Notes under the pieces: model-generated | What the model saw: only the letters and a program-made list of their open reading frames with translations | Told to the model about the DNA's origin: nothing | Database searches by the model: none | Made by a program: the position numbers and the translations under genes | DNA from: CAZJJZ01 sp964546505 | GTDB taxonomy: Bacteria > Patescibacteriota > Gracilibacteria > UBA1369 | Direction of reading: 5' to 3' | DNA: 58,308 nucleotides | Assembly: GCA_964546505.1 (NCBI GenBank) | Contig: CAZJJZ010000003.1 | Coordinates: 1 to 58,308 of the forward strand | In this document: positions 25,708 to 34,472 of the stretch, one piece after another | Numbering within the stretch: position 1 is the first letter of the stretch | Layout: each line of letters starts with the position of its first letter

Positions 25708-28212
25708 ATGGAAAATCCGATCTCACAACTAATGGCAGGAGACATATATGGTTTATATAACCTTCTTATCTGGCTTGCTGCCGTCTACTTTGGCTTCTTC
25801 TGGATCATTAGACCTACTATGCGATTTTTGTACATCATGATACAAAATCGCAGTGTTGTGTATCTTAAAGTTCGTGTACCAAGAGAAGATTCTGCCAAAG
25901 ACAATGAAAAAAAAGAAGAAAAAGACTTCAAAGAAAAAGTATCTATTATGGAACAGTGCTTCCGCAATTTGCATGAGCTATCAGAGCTAAGTTTGTCAAA
26001 CATCATTCGTACAACACTGTTTGATTGCAATATTATCTCTTTTGATTTAGTTGCCAGCAAAAAAATTATTGATTTCTACATTGCTACACCAGAAAAGTAC
26101 CGAGTCTTAATCGAAAAACAAGTCACCACTTATTATCCTAATGCCGATATAGTTCCTGAGCCACAGTATCCATTGGTCAACAAAGGCAATAAGTTGAAAA
26201 TGTACTTTGCCTATCTCAAAAAACCCTATTGGTTTCCTTTTAAAACCTACAAAAATCTGGAAAATGATCCAATCAACGATTTAACTAACATTTTCTCAAA
26301 ACTGGAAGATGATGAAATAGCAGGTATTCAATTTACCTTTAGACCAATCAGAAAGAGAAAATACAATCACAAAGCTGAACAAGTAGCCTCCAGTTTATTC
26401 AAAGGTGAAAAAGAGGGAAGTAAAATTCCGGGTGGTAATTTCGTTTTCAATTTTTTTGCACTAATCTTCGGTGGCTATAGCGCCATGCGGCTTAAAAAGC
26501 CAGATAGCGGCGGATTCGTCCGTATGTTGCAACCGCTGGAAGAAAGATCGAAAAAAATGGGGGAAAAAGCCTCTCAACCCTTTTACCGATTAACCATTAG
26601 ATATTTTGCCTCCGCGAAGACTTCTTTTGAAGCAGAGCAAATTACCAATAATGTCAATTTGGCCTTTAACATGTATCAAGATGAGCTTTCCAACTGGTTT
26701 CAAACCAGAAGAGCAATTATCATTGATAGTATTAATAACATGATACTTAGCTTCAACTACAAAAATCGACTTCTGGATAATATTCCGGAAAAAACGATGA
26801 TTGTCAGTCCTGAAGAATTGGCATCATTATTTCATTTTCCCTGCAGCCGGTACAATCACACTCCACAGATTAACTGGCTGCCCTATAAGGTATTACCCGC
26901 ACCAGTGGACACACCAAAAGATGGAATTTTGTTGGGGTATAATGTTTTCCGAGGTGTGAAAAAAGACATTCGTATGCTACGCAAAGATCGTACCAGACAT
27001 CACTACTGCATCGGTAAATCCGGTTCAGGAAAATCAGTCTTTTTAAGCTGGCTAGCCAGACAAGACATGATAGCTGGCGATGGTGTAGGAGTGATTGATC
27101 CACATGGTGATTTGATTGAAGAATTAGTTCAATTCGTTCCTAAAGAAAGAGTAAAACAGGTAATCGTCTTTAATCCAGCCGACAATGAAAGGCCAATGGG
27201 ATTGAATATTTTGGAAGCAAAAACCCCCGAACAAATGGATATGGCTGCCGGCCAAGCAACGGAAATTTTTATCAAACTATTTGGAGATGAAATTTTTGGT
27301 CCCCGCATTCAACACTACTTTAGAAATGCCAGTTTAACGTTAATGGAAGACCAGGATGAAGGTGCCACATTAATTGATGTACCTCGTATTTTTGTGGATG
27401 ATGATTTTATGAAATATAAAGTATCAAAATGTAAAAATCCGGTAGTGAGATCATTCTGGCAAAATGAATATGCCCATACGGGACAAAGAGAAAAAGAAGA
27501 AATGGTACCGTTTTTCTCGGCCAAATTCGGTCCATTTATCACTAACTCCATTATGAGAAATGTGATTGGACAGAGTAAATCAGCCTTTAATATCAGGGAA
27601 GCTATGGATAGTAAAAGTATTCTCTTGGTAAACCTGTCCAAGGGTAAAATTGGTGATTTGAATACTCAACTTTTAGGATTAATCTTAGTGGCGAGAATCC
27701 AAATGGCCGCGATGTCCCGCGTAGACCTTGCAGAAGACAAAAGAGCGGACTTCTACCTCTATGTGGATGAATTTCAAAATTTCGCCACTGACAGTTTTTG
27801 CTCAATCCTATCGGAAGCCAGAAAATACCATTTAGCTTTAATAATGGCTCATCAATATATCAAACAACTGGAAAAAAAGAATGACACTCAAATTCGCGAC
27901 GCTGTTTTTGGTAACGTTGGTACTATGATGTCATTCAAGGTTGGTGCCGAAGATGGTGAGTACTTGGCCAAAGAATATGCTCCAGTGCTGACAGAACAAG
28001 ATATTATCTCTATCGCCAATTTCAAAGCTTACATCAAGCTAAACATTAATAATACCACTTCACGTCCTTTCTCTTTGGAAACCATTTATGATATGAGTGC
28101 GGCAAATGCCAAAATCGGCGACATCGTCACTCAATATTCTCGCATCAAGTACGGTCGCAAAAAAGAGTTTGTCAATCAGGAAATTCTCAATCGTATCGGT
28201 ATCGAAATCTAA
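25708..28212 (+). CDS. TraG/VirD4-like membrane ATPase, paralogue B
   Basis: 834 residues with an N-terminal membrane segment (residues ~15-40), a charged Lys/Glu stretch, a divergent middle, and the motor domain: Walker A GKSGSGKSVF (near 27015), GVIDPHGDLIEE, DEIFGPRIQHYFRN, and Walker B FYLYVDEFQNF (near 27760). It is colinear with 9551-12019 over its full length, so the two are ancient paralogues rather than fragments; they could form a hetero-oligomer or serve two systems. Its stop overlaps the next start (TAATG), which couples it to an LCP protein. The substrate is unknown. Confidence 0.82.
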   Translation: MENPISQLMAGDIYGLYNLLIWLAAVYFGFFWIIRPTMRFLYIMIQNRSVVYLKVRVPREDSAKDNEKKEEKDFKEKVSIMEQCFRNLHELSELSLSNIIRTTLFDCNIISFDLVASKKIIDFYIATPEKYRVLIEKQVTTYYPNADIVPEPQYPLVNKGNKLKMYFAYLKKPYWFPFKTYKNLENDPINDLTNIFSKLEDDEIAGIQFTFRPIRKRKYNHKAEQVASSLFKGEKEGSKIPGGNFVFNFFALIFGGYSAMRLKKPDSGGFVRMLQPLEERSKKMGEKASQPFYRLTIRYFASAKTSFEAEQITNNVNLAFNMYQDELSNWFQTRRAIIIDSINNMILSFNYKNRLLDNIPEKTMIVSPEELASLFHFPCSRYNHTPQINWLPYKVLPAPVDTPKDGILLGYNVFRGVKKDIRMLRKDRTRHHYCIGKSGSGKSVFLSWLARQDMIAGDGVGVIDPHGDLIEELVQFVPKERVKQVIVFNPADNERPMGLNILEAKTPEQMDMAAGQATEIFIKLFGDEIFGPRIQHYFRNASLTLMEDQDEGATLIDVPRIFVDDDFMKYKVSKCKNPVVRSFWQNEYAHTGQREKEEMVPFFSAKFGPFITNSIMRNVIGQSKSAFNIREAMDSKSILLVNLSKGKIGDLNTQLLGLILVARIQMAAMSRVDLAEDKRADFYLYVDEFQNFATDSFCSILSEARKYHLALIMAHQYIKQLEKKNDTQIRDAVFGNVGTMMSFKVGAEDGEYLAKEYAPVLTEQDIISIANFKAYIKLNINNTTSRPFSLETIYDMSAANAKIGDIVTQYSRIKYGRKKEFVNQEILNRIGIEI

Positions 28213-29375
28213 TGTCCAATAACCATATAAAATCAGGATTCTGGCTTTTTTGTTTGATTATGATAGTCCTTGTGGAATCAGTGGTTTTTTTCTATCTGTC
28301 TAAGCAACTGTATTCAGAAAGTTATCAACAAAGGGCTCAAATCAGCAACCTGATATCCGAGATTGGTGAATTAAAAGCCGAAAACGAAAATTTATCAGTC
28401 CTCTTCAACTCACAACAGAACGCTCTCAAAGCCGCTGAAATACTACTAAAAGTACAAAATCAACAAATCGAAGAAATCACGGGGAATCAATCTGCATTTT
28501 CAACGCAAGCAAACTCTTTAAATAGTATCATTACTGAAAATCAATTAGCCTTTCAAAACCAATTAGCTCAAAAAAATCAGGAAATTGACTTGCTCAAGGA
28601 AAAGAACGCTTTAAGTCAAAAATTTCAGCAATACTCAAGTCAAAATCCAACATTTCTGGCCTTGGGAATTAATGAAGGTTTAACAGACAGTATTCAGCTA
28701 ATCACTATCAATCACGAAAAAAAACAAATCACTGTCATCGGTATACCTAGAGATTTGCAAATTGCCGGACGAAAAATCAACGAATATTATAGCAAATTTG
28801 GCATTGAAAGTCTGAAGCAGCAATTAAACGAAATTACCGGGCTTACTATTAACAAAAGTACCATAGTCAATCAGCAAGCCTTCATTGATTTTATTAATTT
28901 AATTGGCGGCATATCGATCAATATAGATAAAAAGCTAGTTGATGATCGCTATCCTACCCCTAATTTCGGTTACAAAACTGTTACTTTTGAGACTGGCCTG
29001 CAACAACTCGATGGAGAGAAAGCCTTGGAATACGCTCGTAGCCGCAAATCCACAACTGACTTTGATCGTATTTTAAGACAACAAAAAATTATGATTGCCA
29101 TCAAGGATCAAGTAATTCAAAACAACTTACTGGCAGATTTGGATAAACTTAAGTCTACTTTCGAAATTGGCCTAAAAAACATCCAGACAGATTTAAACTT
29201 TTTTGATTTGATCAGTCTCTACAATTTAAGCAAAGACTACACTATCAAAATCGGCAATATTTTGGATCATTCTAATCATCTTTATTCCACCAACAACAAA
29301 GCTGGTCAATATATTCTCCTACCAAAAAATGGCAATTTTATTGAGATTCAAAAGCAGATTCTCAACATTATTTAA
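28212..29375 (+). CDS. LytR-CpsA-Psr (LCP) family protein with N-terminal coiled coil
   Basis: 387 residues: an N-terminal membrane anchor (residues ~8-30), a ~100-residue coiled coil, then the LCP domain (from about residue 150). Landmarks are DSIQLITINHEKKQITVIGIPRDL, GGISINIDKKLVDDR, and GEKALEYARSRKSTTDFDRILRQQ with its conserved Arg pair. LCP enzymes transfer undecaprenyl-linked glycopolymers to peptidoglycan outside the membrane. It is translationally coupled to the TraG-like ATPase, an odd pairing. It ends one base before the convergent CarS-like gene. Confidence 0.87.
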   Translation: MSNNHIKSGFWLFCLIMIVLVESVVFFYLSKQLYSESYQQRAQISNLISEIGELKAENENLSVLFNSQQNALKAAEILLKVQNQQIEEITGNQSAFSTQANSLNSIITENQLAFQNQLAQKNQEIDLLKEKNALSQKFQQYSSQNPTFLALGINEGLTDSIQLITINHEKKQITVIGIPRDLQIAGRKINEYYSKFGIESLKQQLNEITGLTINKSTIVNQQAFIDFINLIGGISINIDKKLVDDRYPTPNFGYKTVTFETGLQQLDGEKALEYARSRKSTTDFDRILRQQKIMIAIKDQVIQNNLLADLDKLKSTFEIGLKNIQTDLNFFDLISLYNLSKDYTIKIGNILDHSNHLYSTNNKAGQYILLPKNGNFIEIQKQILNII

Positions 29376-29897
29376 TTACCACCAGACTTTCTTTAATTTC
29401 AACCAATAGGCGATTACATTCGTAAAAAAATGTAATGGAGGCACAATCAAGGCACTCCAAAATAAAACTGACCACTCTATTTCAATCCCGACTATTCTAG
29501 CAAAGAAAAAAGCACCGATTATAAAATCCAATTGATCAAAGACAGGCCATACCTTACCAGATTCTATACCCACCCTTCTTTTTAGAAAGCTTTTCAGCAA
29601 ATCACCGAGTATTGCGCCAGTAGCAATAGCGGCATTAAAATAGATGGTTTCTTGCCAGGTTGACTGAGCGAGTATGCCAGTAAAACTCAAAAGACCGCCC
29701 AAAATAAAGCCAGATAAAACGGCCCATAACAATCCTCCCCAAGTTTTTCCCTGTCCGAAAATCCTAGCACCTCCTAACTTTTTACCGCCATCAACCGGGT
29801 ATCGATGCAGTATCTTAACAATGGGAATTTTCGCAATCACAACCGGCATCATGTTAGCAATTGCAGCTGGCAGCAAAAACTGCAGAATAGTTTTCAT
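29376..29897 (-). CDS. CarS-like CDP-lipid synthase (CTP transferase family, DUF46)
   Basis: 173 residues with about five membrane segments. The signature GDLLKSFLKRRVGIESGK, then the segment VFDQLDFIIG, is characteristic of CDP-archaeol synthase (CarS) and its bacterial relatives; LGGARIFGQGKTWGG is also typical. The archaeal enzyme activates an unsaturated archaetidic acid with CTP; bacterial homologues probably make CDP-activated lipids. The neighbouring CDP-alcohol phosphatidyltransferase (overlap ATGA) would use that product. Substrate identity (phosphatidate or other) cannot be read from sequence. Confidence 0.78.
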   Translation of the reverse strand: MKTILQFLLPAAIANMMPVVIAKIPIVKILHRYPVDGGKKLGGARIFGQGKTWGGLLWAVLSGFILGGLLSFTGILAQSTWQETIYFNAAIATGAILGDLLKSFLKRRVGIESGKVWPVFDQLDFIIGAFFFARIVGIEIEWSVLFWSALIVPPLHFFTNVIAYWLKLKKVWW

Positions 29898-30499
29898 ATG
29901 GAATTTTTTAATTTATTCAGCAGCAGAAAATTATTGACTGACATGTAGATGGAAAACAGTACGAAATAGGGGAAAAACCAGTTTATTTGACCATTTGAGA
30001 GTAAATATAAGAAATAGACCAAAAAAAACAGATACGTACTTTTGAAAACAAAAAAGTAATTGATCTTCAAAAAATTCAGTAGCAGTAAAACAAAAGTTAA
30101 AATCACATAATTAAACAGGTAAAAGACAGCAAAAAAACCTTCGAATACACCATAAAAATAAAGCATTAAAAATACAAACCACAGAAAAAAATGATCAGCA
30201 ATCAAATCGGTCAAAGCGCCTGCTTTGCTGGCATGACCACTTTTGCGAGCCATTGGACCATCTAGTCCATCCAAAATAAAATTAAAAAGGATAAACAATG
30301 CAGAAAGCCAGCTGTTAATAGGGTACAAGAAAATCACCGGTACTATCATCGAAAATGCCGCCAAAGAAATTTGGTTTGGAGAGATTTTGCATTTCAATAA
30401 CAGAGTCACCAGTGGTCCTAGAAGAAAGTCCTTGTAGCGTTTGGCAAAAGCAATGATGCGGTAGTCCGGTTTTAGATTGATTGGTTTTTTAAGTGTCAT
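29894..30499 (-). CDS. CDP-alcohol phosphatidyltransferase
   Basis: 201 residues from the ATG at 30499 (a TTG at 30529 adds ten). A perfect CDP-OH-P signature D-xx-DG-xx-AR-x8-G-xxx-D-xxx-D begins at DGLDGPMARKSGHASKAG, within five or six membrane helices. The family joins a CDP-lipid to an alcohol acceptor (glycerol-3-phosphate, inositol-phosphate, serine and so on); the acceptor is unclear here. It overlaps the CarS-like gene by 4 bp, so the two form a short phospholipid-headgroup pathway. Confidence 0.85.
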   Translation of the reverse strand: MTLKKPINLKPDYRIIAFAKRYKDFLLGPLVTLLLKCKISPNQISLAAFSMIVPVIFLYPINSWLSALFILFNFILDGLDGPMARKSGHASKAGALTDLIADHFFLWFVFLMLYFYGVFEGFFAVFYLFNYVILTFVLLLLNFLKINYFFVFKSTYLFFLVYFLYLLSNGQINWFFPYFVLFSIYMSVNNFLLLNKLKNSI

Positions 30500-30601
30500 T
30501 TTGCTGTTTAATTGCCAGTAATTTAGCAAATTATACTTTTTTTGACAATTTTCTTGTCAGATTAATAGAAAATACCTAAAATACAGCCACTTTACACAAA
30601 A

Positions 30602-30678
30602 GGCTGGGTAGCTCAGTTGGTTAGAGCGCGGGACTCATAAGCCCGAGGTCGAGAGTTCGATTCTCTCCCCAGCCACCA
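30602..30678 (+). tRNA. tRNA-Met (CAU), elongator
   Basis: Acceptor GGCTGGG/CCCAGCC fully paired (G1-C72), anticodon loop CTCATAA, T arm GAGAG-TTCGATT-CTCTC, and encoded CCA. Position 4 is U, as in elongator tRNA-Met and unlike the TilS-modified tRNA-Ile2, so Met is preferred. Confidence 0.9.
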
Positions 30679-30887
30679 GAATTTCAGAATTGTTTTGCGT
30701 CTCTAACAAGTACAAAAAATTGCTTCAGCAGACTTCTTGTACGGCTTGGCTATTTCTCCATTTTTAAAAAACCGAATTCCACGTCCAGACTACTTAAGTA
30801 AATGAGCTTTGCCTTCATAGGAATAGAAAATTTATAATGTCTGCTCTTATTAGGCCTGTAACTCAATACATATTAAAAAAGCTTTTT

Positions 30888-30962
30888 TGGTTGCGGGGGG
30901 TGGATTCGAACCACCGACCTCCGGGTTATGAGCCCGACGAGCTGCCTCTGCTCTACCCCGCG
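30888..30962 (-). tRNA. Initiator tRNA-fMet (CAU)
   Basis: Minus strand: acceptor CGCGGGG/CCCCGCA leaves the initiator C1-A72 mismatch. The anticodon stem TCGGG/CCCGG carries the three G-C pairs needed for P-site entry, the loop is CTCATAA, and CCA is encoded. An A6-GC-T6 palindrome right after it (30877-30888 region) may end transcription. Confidence 0.95.
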
Positions 30963-31009
30963 TCAGCTAAATGAATTACCTTTTGGAAGGCGTGCTGATT
31001 CTATTGCAA

Positions 31010-31408
31010 TTATCTGTTTCTGTCAAAAAGAAAAACATACCATTTCTCCCAATTACTTAAATCACTTACATCGCTTTTTTGCTGCACTTCTTCTGCATTT
31101 AACGTTTCTTCAATACTTTTCTTGGGGAGTATAATGACTTGCTCGCCCGGTTTAACCAAATTTAAATTTCTTTTAGCAATTTTCTCCACATAATTTGGCG
31201 ATGTAAAATAATCTAAATCCTCCGCTTTAGTTTGATTTTCTTCAGTCAGTCTAGCATTTTCACTTTCAAATTCCTGCACCACTCTGTCAATTTGATAACT
31301 TTTGTAAACAGACAAAGTTAGTGTATAAAGCAGGTAAGAGACTAGAATTAGTTCTGTGATAATGATTATTTTTGTAACTCCGGAACTGGGATGAAATTTG
31401 ATAGCCAT
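31010..31408 (-). CDS. FtsB/DivIC-like septum formation protein
   Basis: 132 residues from the ATG at 31408. A single membrane helix (residues ~15-40), a short coiled coil (DRVVQEFESENARLTEENQ) and a conserved tail (NYVEKIAKRNLNLVKPGEQVIIL) match the FtsB/DivIC family, which links the septal peptidoglycan synthase to the division ring. Its start is only 7 bp from the divergent murC start. Confidence 0.8.
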   Translation of the reverse strand: MAIKFHPSSGVTKIIIITELILVSYLLYTLTLSVYKSYQIDRVVQEFESENARLTEENQTKAEDLDYFTSPNYVEKIAKRNLNLVKPGEQVIILPKKSIEETLNAEEVQQKSDVSDLSNWEKWYVFLFDRNR

Positions 31409-31415
31409 TAAAAAC

Positions 31416-32780
31416 ATGTCGATAAATTCATTAAGCTTATATCAGAAAATTCATTGTATTGGAATTGGTGGAATCGGAATTTCCGGTCTTGCTAGAATTT
31501 TGGCAAGTAAAAAAATTAAAGTTAGTGGTTCAGACCAGACTGCCAATCAATTGACCAGTGAGCTAAAACAAGAAGGCATCACTGTATTTACCGGTCATTC
31601 CGCAAACAATTTAACCGATGATGTACAACTAGTAGTTCACAGCGCTGCCGTACCTGCCAACAACATCGAACTAGAAACAGCAAAATCCAAAAATATTCCC
31701 ACCATGACTTATGCCCAGGCAGTAGGCTTACTCACCAGTGAATACGACCTTATAGCTGTCTGTGGCACGCATGGCAAAACTACTACCACAGGGCTGACCA
31801 GTGTGGCAATGTTAGCGGCTGGTCAAGACCCCAGCGTCATTATTGGCGCCGTAATGAAAGAATTTGGACAAAAAAATGAACGTATCGGGTCTGGGAAATT
31901 CTTTATTTTGGAAGCATGTGAATATCAACACTCCTTCCTAAATTACCAGCCAAAATACATTATACTAAACAATATTGAGCTTGATCATTTAGATTTTTAC
32001 AGCAATCTCAGTGACTATTTGAGTGCTTTTAGACAATTCATCGCCAAACTGCCTTCCAATGGCTTACTAATTGCTAATGGTGATGATGAGAATATACGTC
32101 TGATCACCAAAAATTTTACCAATTGCCCTGTGATCTTCTTTGGTGAACAAATACACAATCACTATCAGATTCGCGGGCCTGAAATTTATCTTTCTGGTCA
32201 ACTTTTATGCACACTTGATTTGCGATTGCCCGGTACTCACAATATCTTTAATAGCACTGCAGCACTTGCTCTTTGCAATCAACTGGGATTAAATCTTCAG
32301 CACTGTCTGGACGCAATCAATCTATTTTCCGGAGCCAGTCGTCGTTTTGAGTACAAAGGCAAAATTAATCGTGCCGACTTGATAGACGATTACGCCCACC
32401 ACCCCTCAGAAATTCGTTCAACAATTCAGGCTGTGCGCCAAAAATATGGTCAACAGTCCAAAATTTTGGGTGTTTTTCAACCACATCAATATTCGCGAAC
32501 AAAACATTTATTGAACGAATTCAGCCAGGCATTTGCCGGACTGGATGAAGTAATTATCCCCAACATCTACGCTTCCAGAGATTCAGCTGAAGATCAACAA
32601 GCCATTAGCACTGATATTTTGATCAATAAAATTGCCGAATACTATCCCGGTCCCATTTCCAATGGTCAAAATATTGATAACACTGCCAAACTAATCAAGG
32701 CCAAATCCTCTGATTTTGATGTAATATTATTAATGGGAGCAGGGGACATCACCACTATACCGAACCTCATTTTTACTTAA
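31416..32780 (+). CDS. murC: UDP-N-acetylmuramate-L-alanine ligase
   Basis: 454 residues from the ATG at 31416; an earlier in-frame start at 31398 would overlap the divergent gene. MurC adds the first amino acid to UDP-MurNAc. Seen: the Rossmann start IHCIGIGGIGISGLARIL, the Mur-ligase P-loop CGTHGKTTTTG, the ADP/Mg region EACEYQHSFL, and the C-terminal ASRRFEYKGK with DDYAHHPSE. Its end overlaps convergent cysS by 4 bp. Confidence 0.95.
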   Translation: MSINSLSLYQKIHCIGIGGIGISGLARILASKKIKVSGSDQTANQLTSELKQEGITVFTGHSANNLTDDVQLVVHSAAVPANNIELETAKSKNIPTMTYAQAVGLLTSEYDLIAVCGTHGKTTTTGLTSVAMLAAGQDPSVIIGAVMKEFGQKNERIGSGKFFILEACEYQHSFLNYQPKYIILNNIELDHLDFYSNLSDYLSAFRQFIAKLPSNGLLIANGDDENIRLITKNFTNCPVIFFGEQIHNHYQIRGPEIYLSGQLLCTLDLRLPGTHNIFNSTAALALCNQLGLNLQHCLDAINLFSGASRRFEYKGKINRADLIDDYAHHPSEIRSTIQAVRQKYGQQSKILGVFQPHQYSRTKHLLNEFSQAFAGLDEVIIPNIYASRDSAEDQQAISTDILINKIAEYYPGPISNGQNIDNTAKLIKAKSSDFDVILLMGAGDITTIPNLIFT

Positions 32781-34171
32781 ATCTTTCTCCAAACTGTCTC
32801 TGAGGCTGATTTGTCCAAAATTTGCACCTGAAACTCATTAAGCAAACGGTCTCGAATCTGATCTGCCAGCTGATAATTTTTACCTGCCCGGGCAATATTG
32901 CGTTGTTTGATCAGCTCATCAATTTGCTGAGCTTGTTGCTGATCAGTATCTGGAACAATAAATCCTAAAACGCGATCAATTTTGTTTAACATTTCAACAA
33001 TTTGCAAAGCTTGCTGTTGAGCAATTTTCCCCTGACTATTAAGCGAATTCACCTCCTTGATAAAGGCGTAAAAATCAACCAAAAAGCCTTCAACATCCAA
33101 ATCGTTTTCTAAATTTTTCTGAAAACTCTCGATCAATTCGTCACTCATTGCCTGTAAATGCTCATCGAAAGGACTGGTGTTATTAATTTCTAAGAGAGCA
33201 GTATAAAAATTTCTAATCTTACTGAGAGCATTTTCCGCCTGATCTAAAGCCTGTTCATGAAAATCTAATGGCTTACGATAATGTACTTGCAGATAATAAA
33301 ATCTTATTACCTCGGGTTTTCTCATCTTTAGCAAATCAGCAAGAGTAACAAAATTTTTCAAAGACTTCGACATTTTTTCTGAGTTTACTGTCACAAAAGC
33401 ATTATGAACCCAGTAATTTGCCAAACGATGATTCTCAGCTACGGCGGTTTGGGCTATCTCACACTCATGATGTGGAAATTTCAAATCCTCTCCACCTCCA
33501 TGAATATCAATAGTATTTTGTTGAAATAGCTGACTAATCATCGCGGAACATTCAATATGCCAGCCAGGTCTACCCGCTCCAAAAGGTGCCTCCCAAACTG
33601 GTTCTCCAGGTTTTGCAAATTTCCACAACACGAAATCCTGGTGATTTTTTTTACCATCTTTCAATTCTACTCTAGCCCCTGCCTTCATATCGGCCAGTTT
33701 TTGATTAGTTAATTTGCCATATTCAGGAAATTTAGCTATATCGAAGTACACGCCATCATCCTCAATGATATACGCATTTTTTGTCTCTAGCAAAGCAAGC
33801 ACCATTTCTATCATTGCTGCAACATAGTCAGTCGCTCGAGGCTGAAAATCTGCCAGATCAACACCAATTCTGGCATACATTTGTTGATACTGAGGGATGA
33901 TCTGCTTTGCCAAATCAGCAACACTGAGATTCATTTCCTTGGCACGATTAATCATTTTGTCGTCAATATCCGTGTAATTAGACGCATACAAAACTTCTTT
34001 ACCTAAAAATTGTAAAAATTTTCTTAATAAATCAAAAACCACGGCAGACCTACCATGTCCTGCATGTGGCAGATCATATACGGTAGGACCACAGGCGTAC
34101 ATTGTTACCTTGCCAGGTACATTCTCCACGAATTCCTCAACATTTCTGGACCAGCTATTATAAATTTTCAT
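32777..34171 (-). CDS. cysS: Cysteinyl-tRNA synthetase
   Basis: 464 residues, class Ia. ACGPTVYDLPHAGHGRS carries the first zinc Cys and the HIGH-like motif. GWHIECSAMI and GGGEDLKFPHHECE supply the other zinc ligands and the Cys-selective site, KMSKSLKNF is the KMSKS loop, and a DALR-type helical domain follows. Length is typical. Its start overlaps the yggT stop by 4 bp (ATGA). Confidence 0.96.
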   Translation of the reverse strand: MKIYNSWSRNVEEFVENVPGKVTMYACGPTVYDLPHAGHGRSAVVFDLLRKFLQFLGKEVLYASNYTDIDDKMINRAKEMNLSVADLAKQIIPQYQQMYARIGVDLADFQPRATDYVAAMIEMVLALLETKNAYIIEDDGVYFDIAKFPEYGKLTNQKLADMKAGARVELKDGKKNHQDFVLWKFAKPGEPVWEAPFGAGRPGWHIECSAMISQLFQQNTIDIHGGGEDLKFPHHECEIAQTAVAENHRLANYWVHNAFVTVNSEKMSKSLKNFVTLADLLKMRKPEVIRFYYLQVHYRKPLDFHEQALDQAENALSKIRNFYTALLEINNTSPFDEHLQAMSDELIESFQKNLENDLDVEGFLVDFYAFIKEVNSLNSQGKIAQQQALQIVEMLNKIDRVLGFIVPDTDQQQAQQIDELIKQRNIARAGKNYQLADQIRDRLLNEFQVQILDKSASETVWRKI

Positions 34172-34434
34172 GAGAAAAAGCCAATAATTAAATAATCCAC
34201 TATCTCTAAAACCAGAAAGACAATCATGGGTGAAAAGTCAAACATACCTATAGGTGGTAAAATTTTCCTTGCGGCATTTAACAAGGGATCCGTAATATCG
34301 CTGATAAATTTGATAATCCAATTCTCCTTATTTGGATTGAACCAAGAAATAACTATATTGGCAATCACCAATACTTTGAGTATGTTTAAAAATAAACTGA
34401 CTGCAAATAAGATGTATTCTTGCAACGTAATCAA
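34168..34434 (-). CDS. YggT-family membrane protein
   Basis: 88 residues, two membrane helices with the family's IVISWFNPNKEN and ITDPLLNAARKILPPIGMFDFSP motif. YggT proteins are small membrane proteins linked to envelope or division functions and osmotic response; the exact role is unknown. It is coupled to cysS. Confidence 0.85.
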   Translation of the reverse strand: MITLQEYILFAVSLFLNILKVLVIANIVISWFNPNKENWIIKFISDITDPLLNAARKILPPIGMFDFSPMIVFLVLEIVDYLIIGFFS

Positions 34435-34472
34435 TTAAAAGCTGTCCACATCTTACAAATTGAACCAGCATT

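Noticed and set aside
30602..30678. tRNA-Ile2 (CAU, lysidine-modified) as identity of this tRNA
   Set aside because: Acceptor-stem position 4 is U-A paired as in elongator tRNA-Met, and it lacks the C4-G69/C5-G68 pairs recognised by TilS.
30679..30887. Possible small RNA between the two Met-type tRNAs
   Set aside because: I see no extended structure or promoter beyond the A/T palindrome next to tRNA-fMet.
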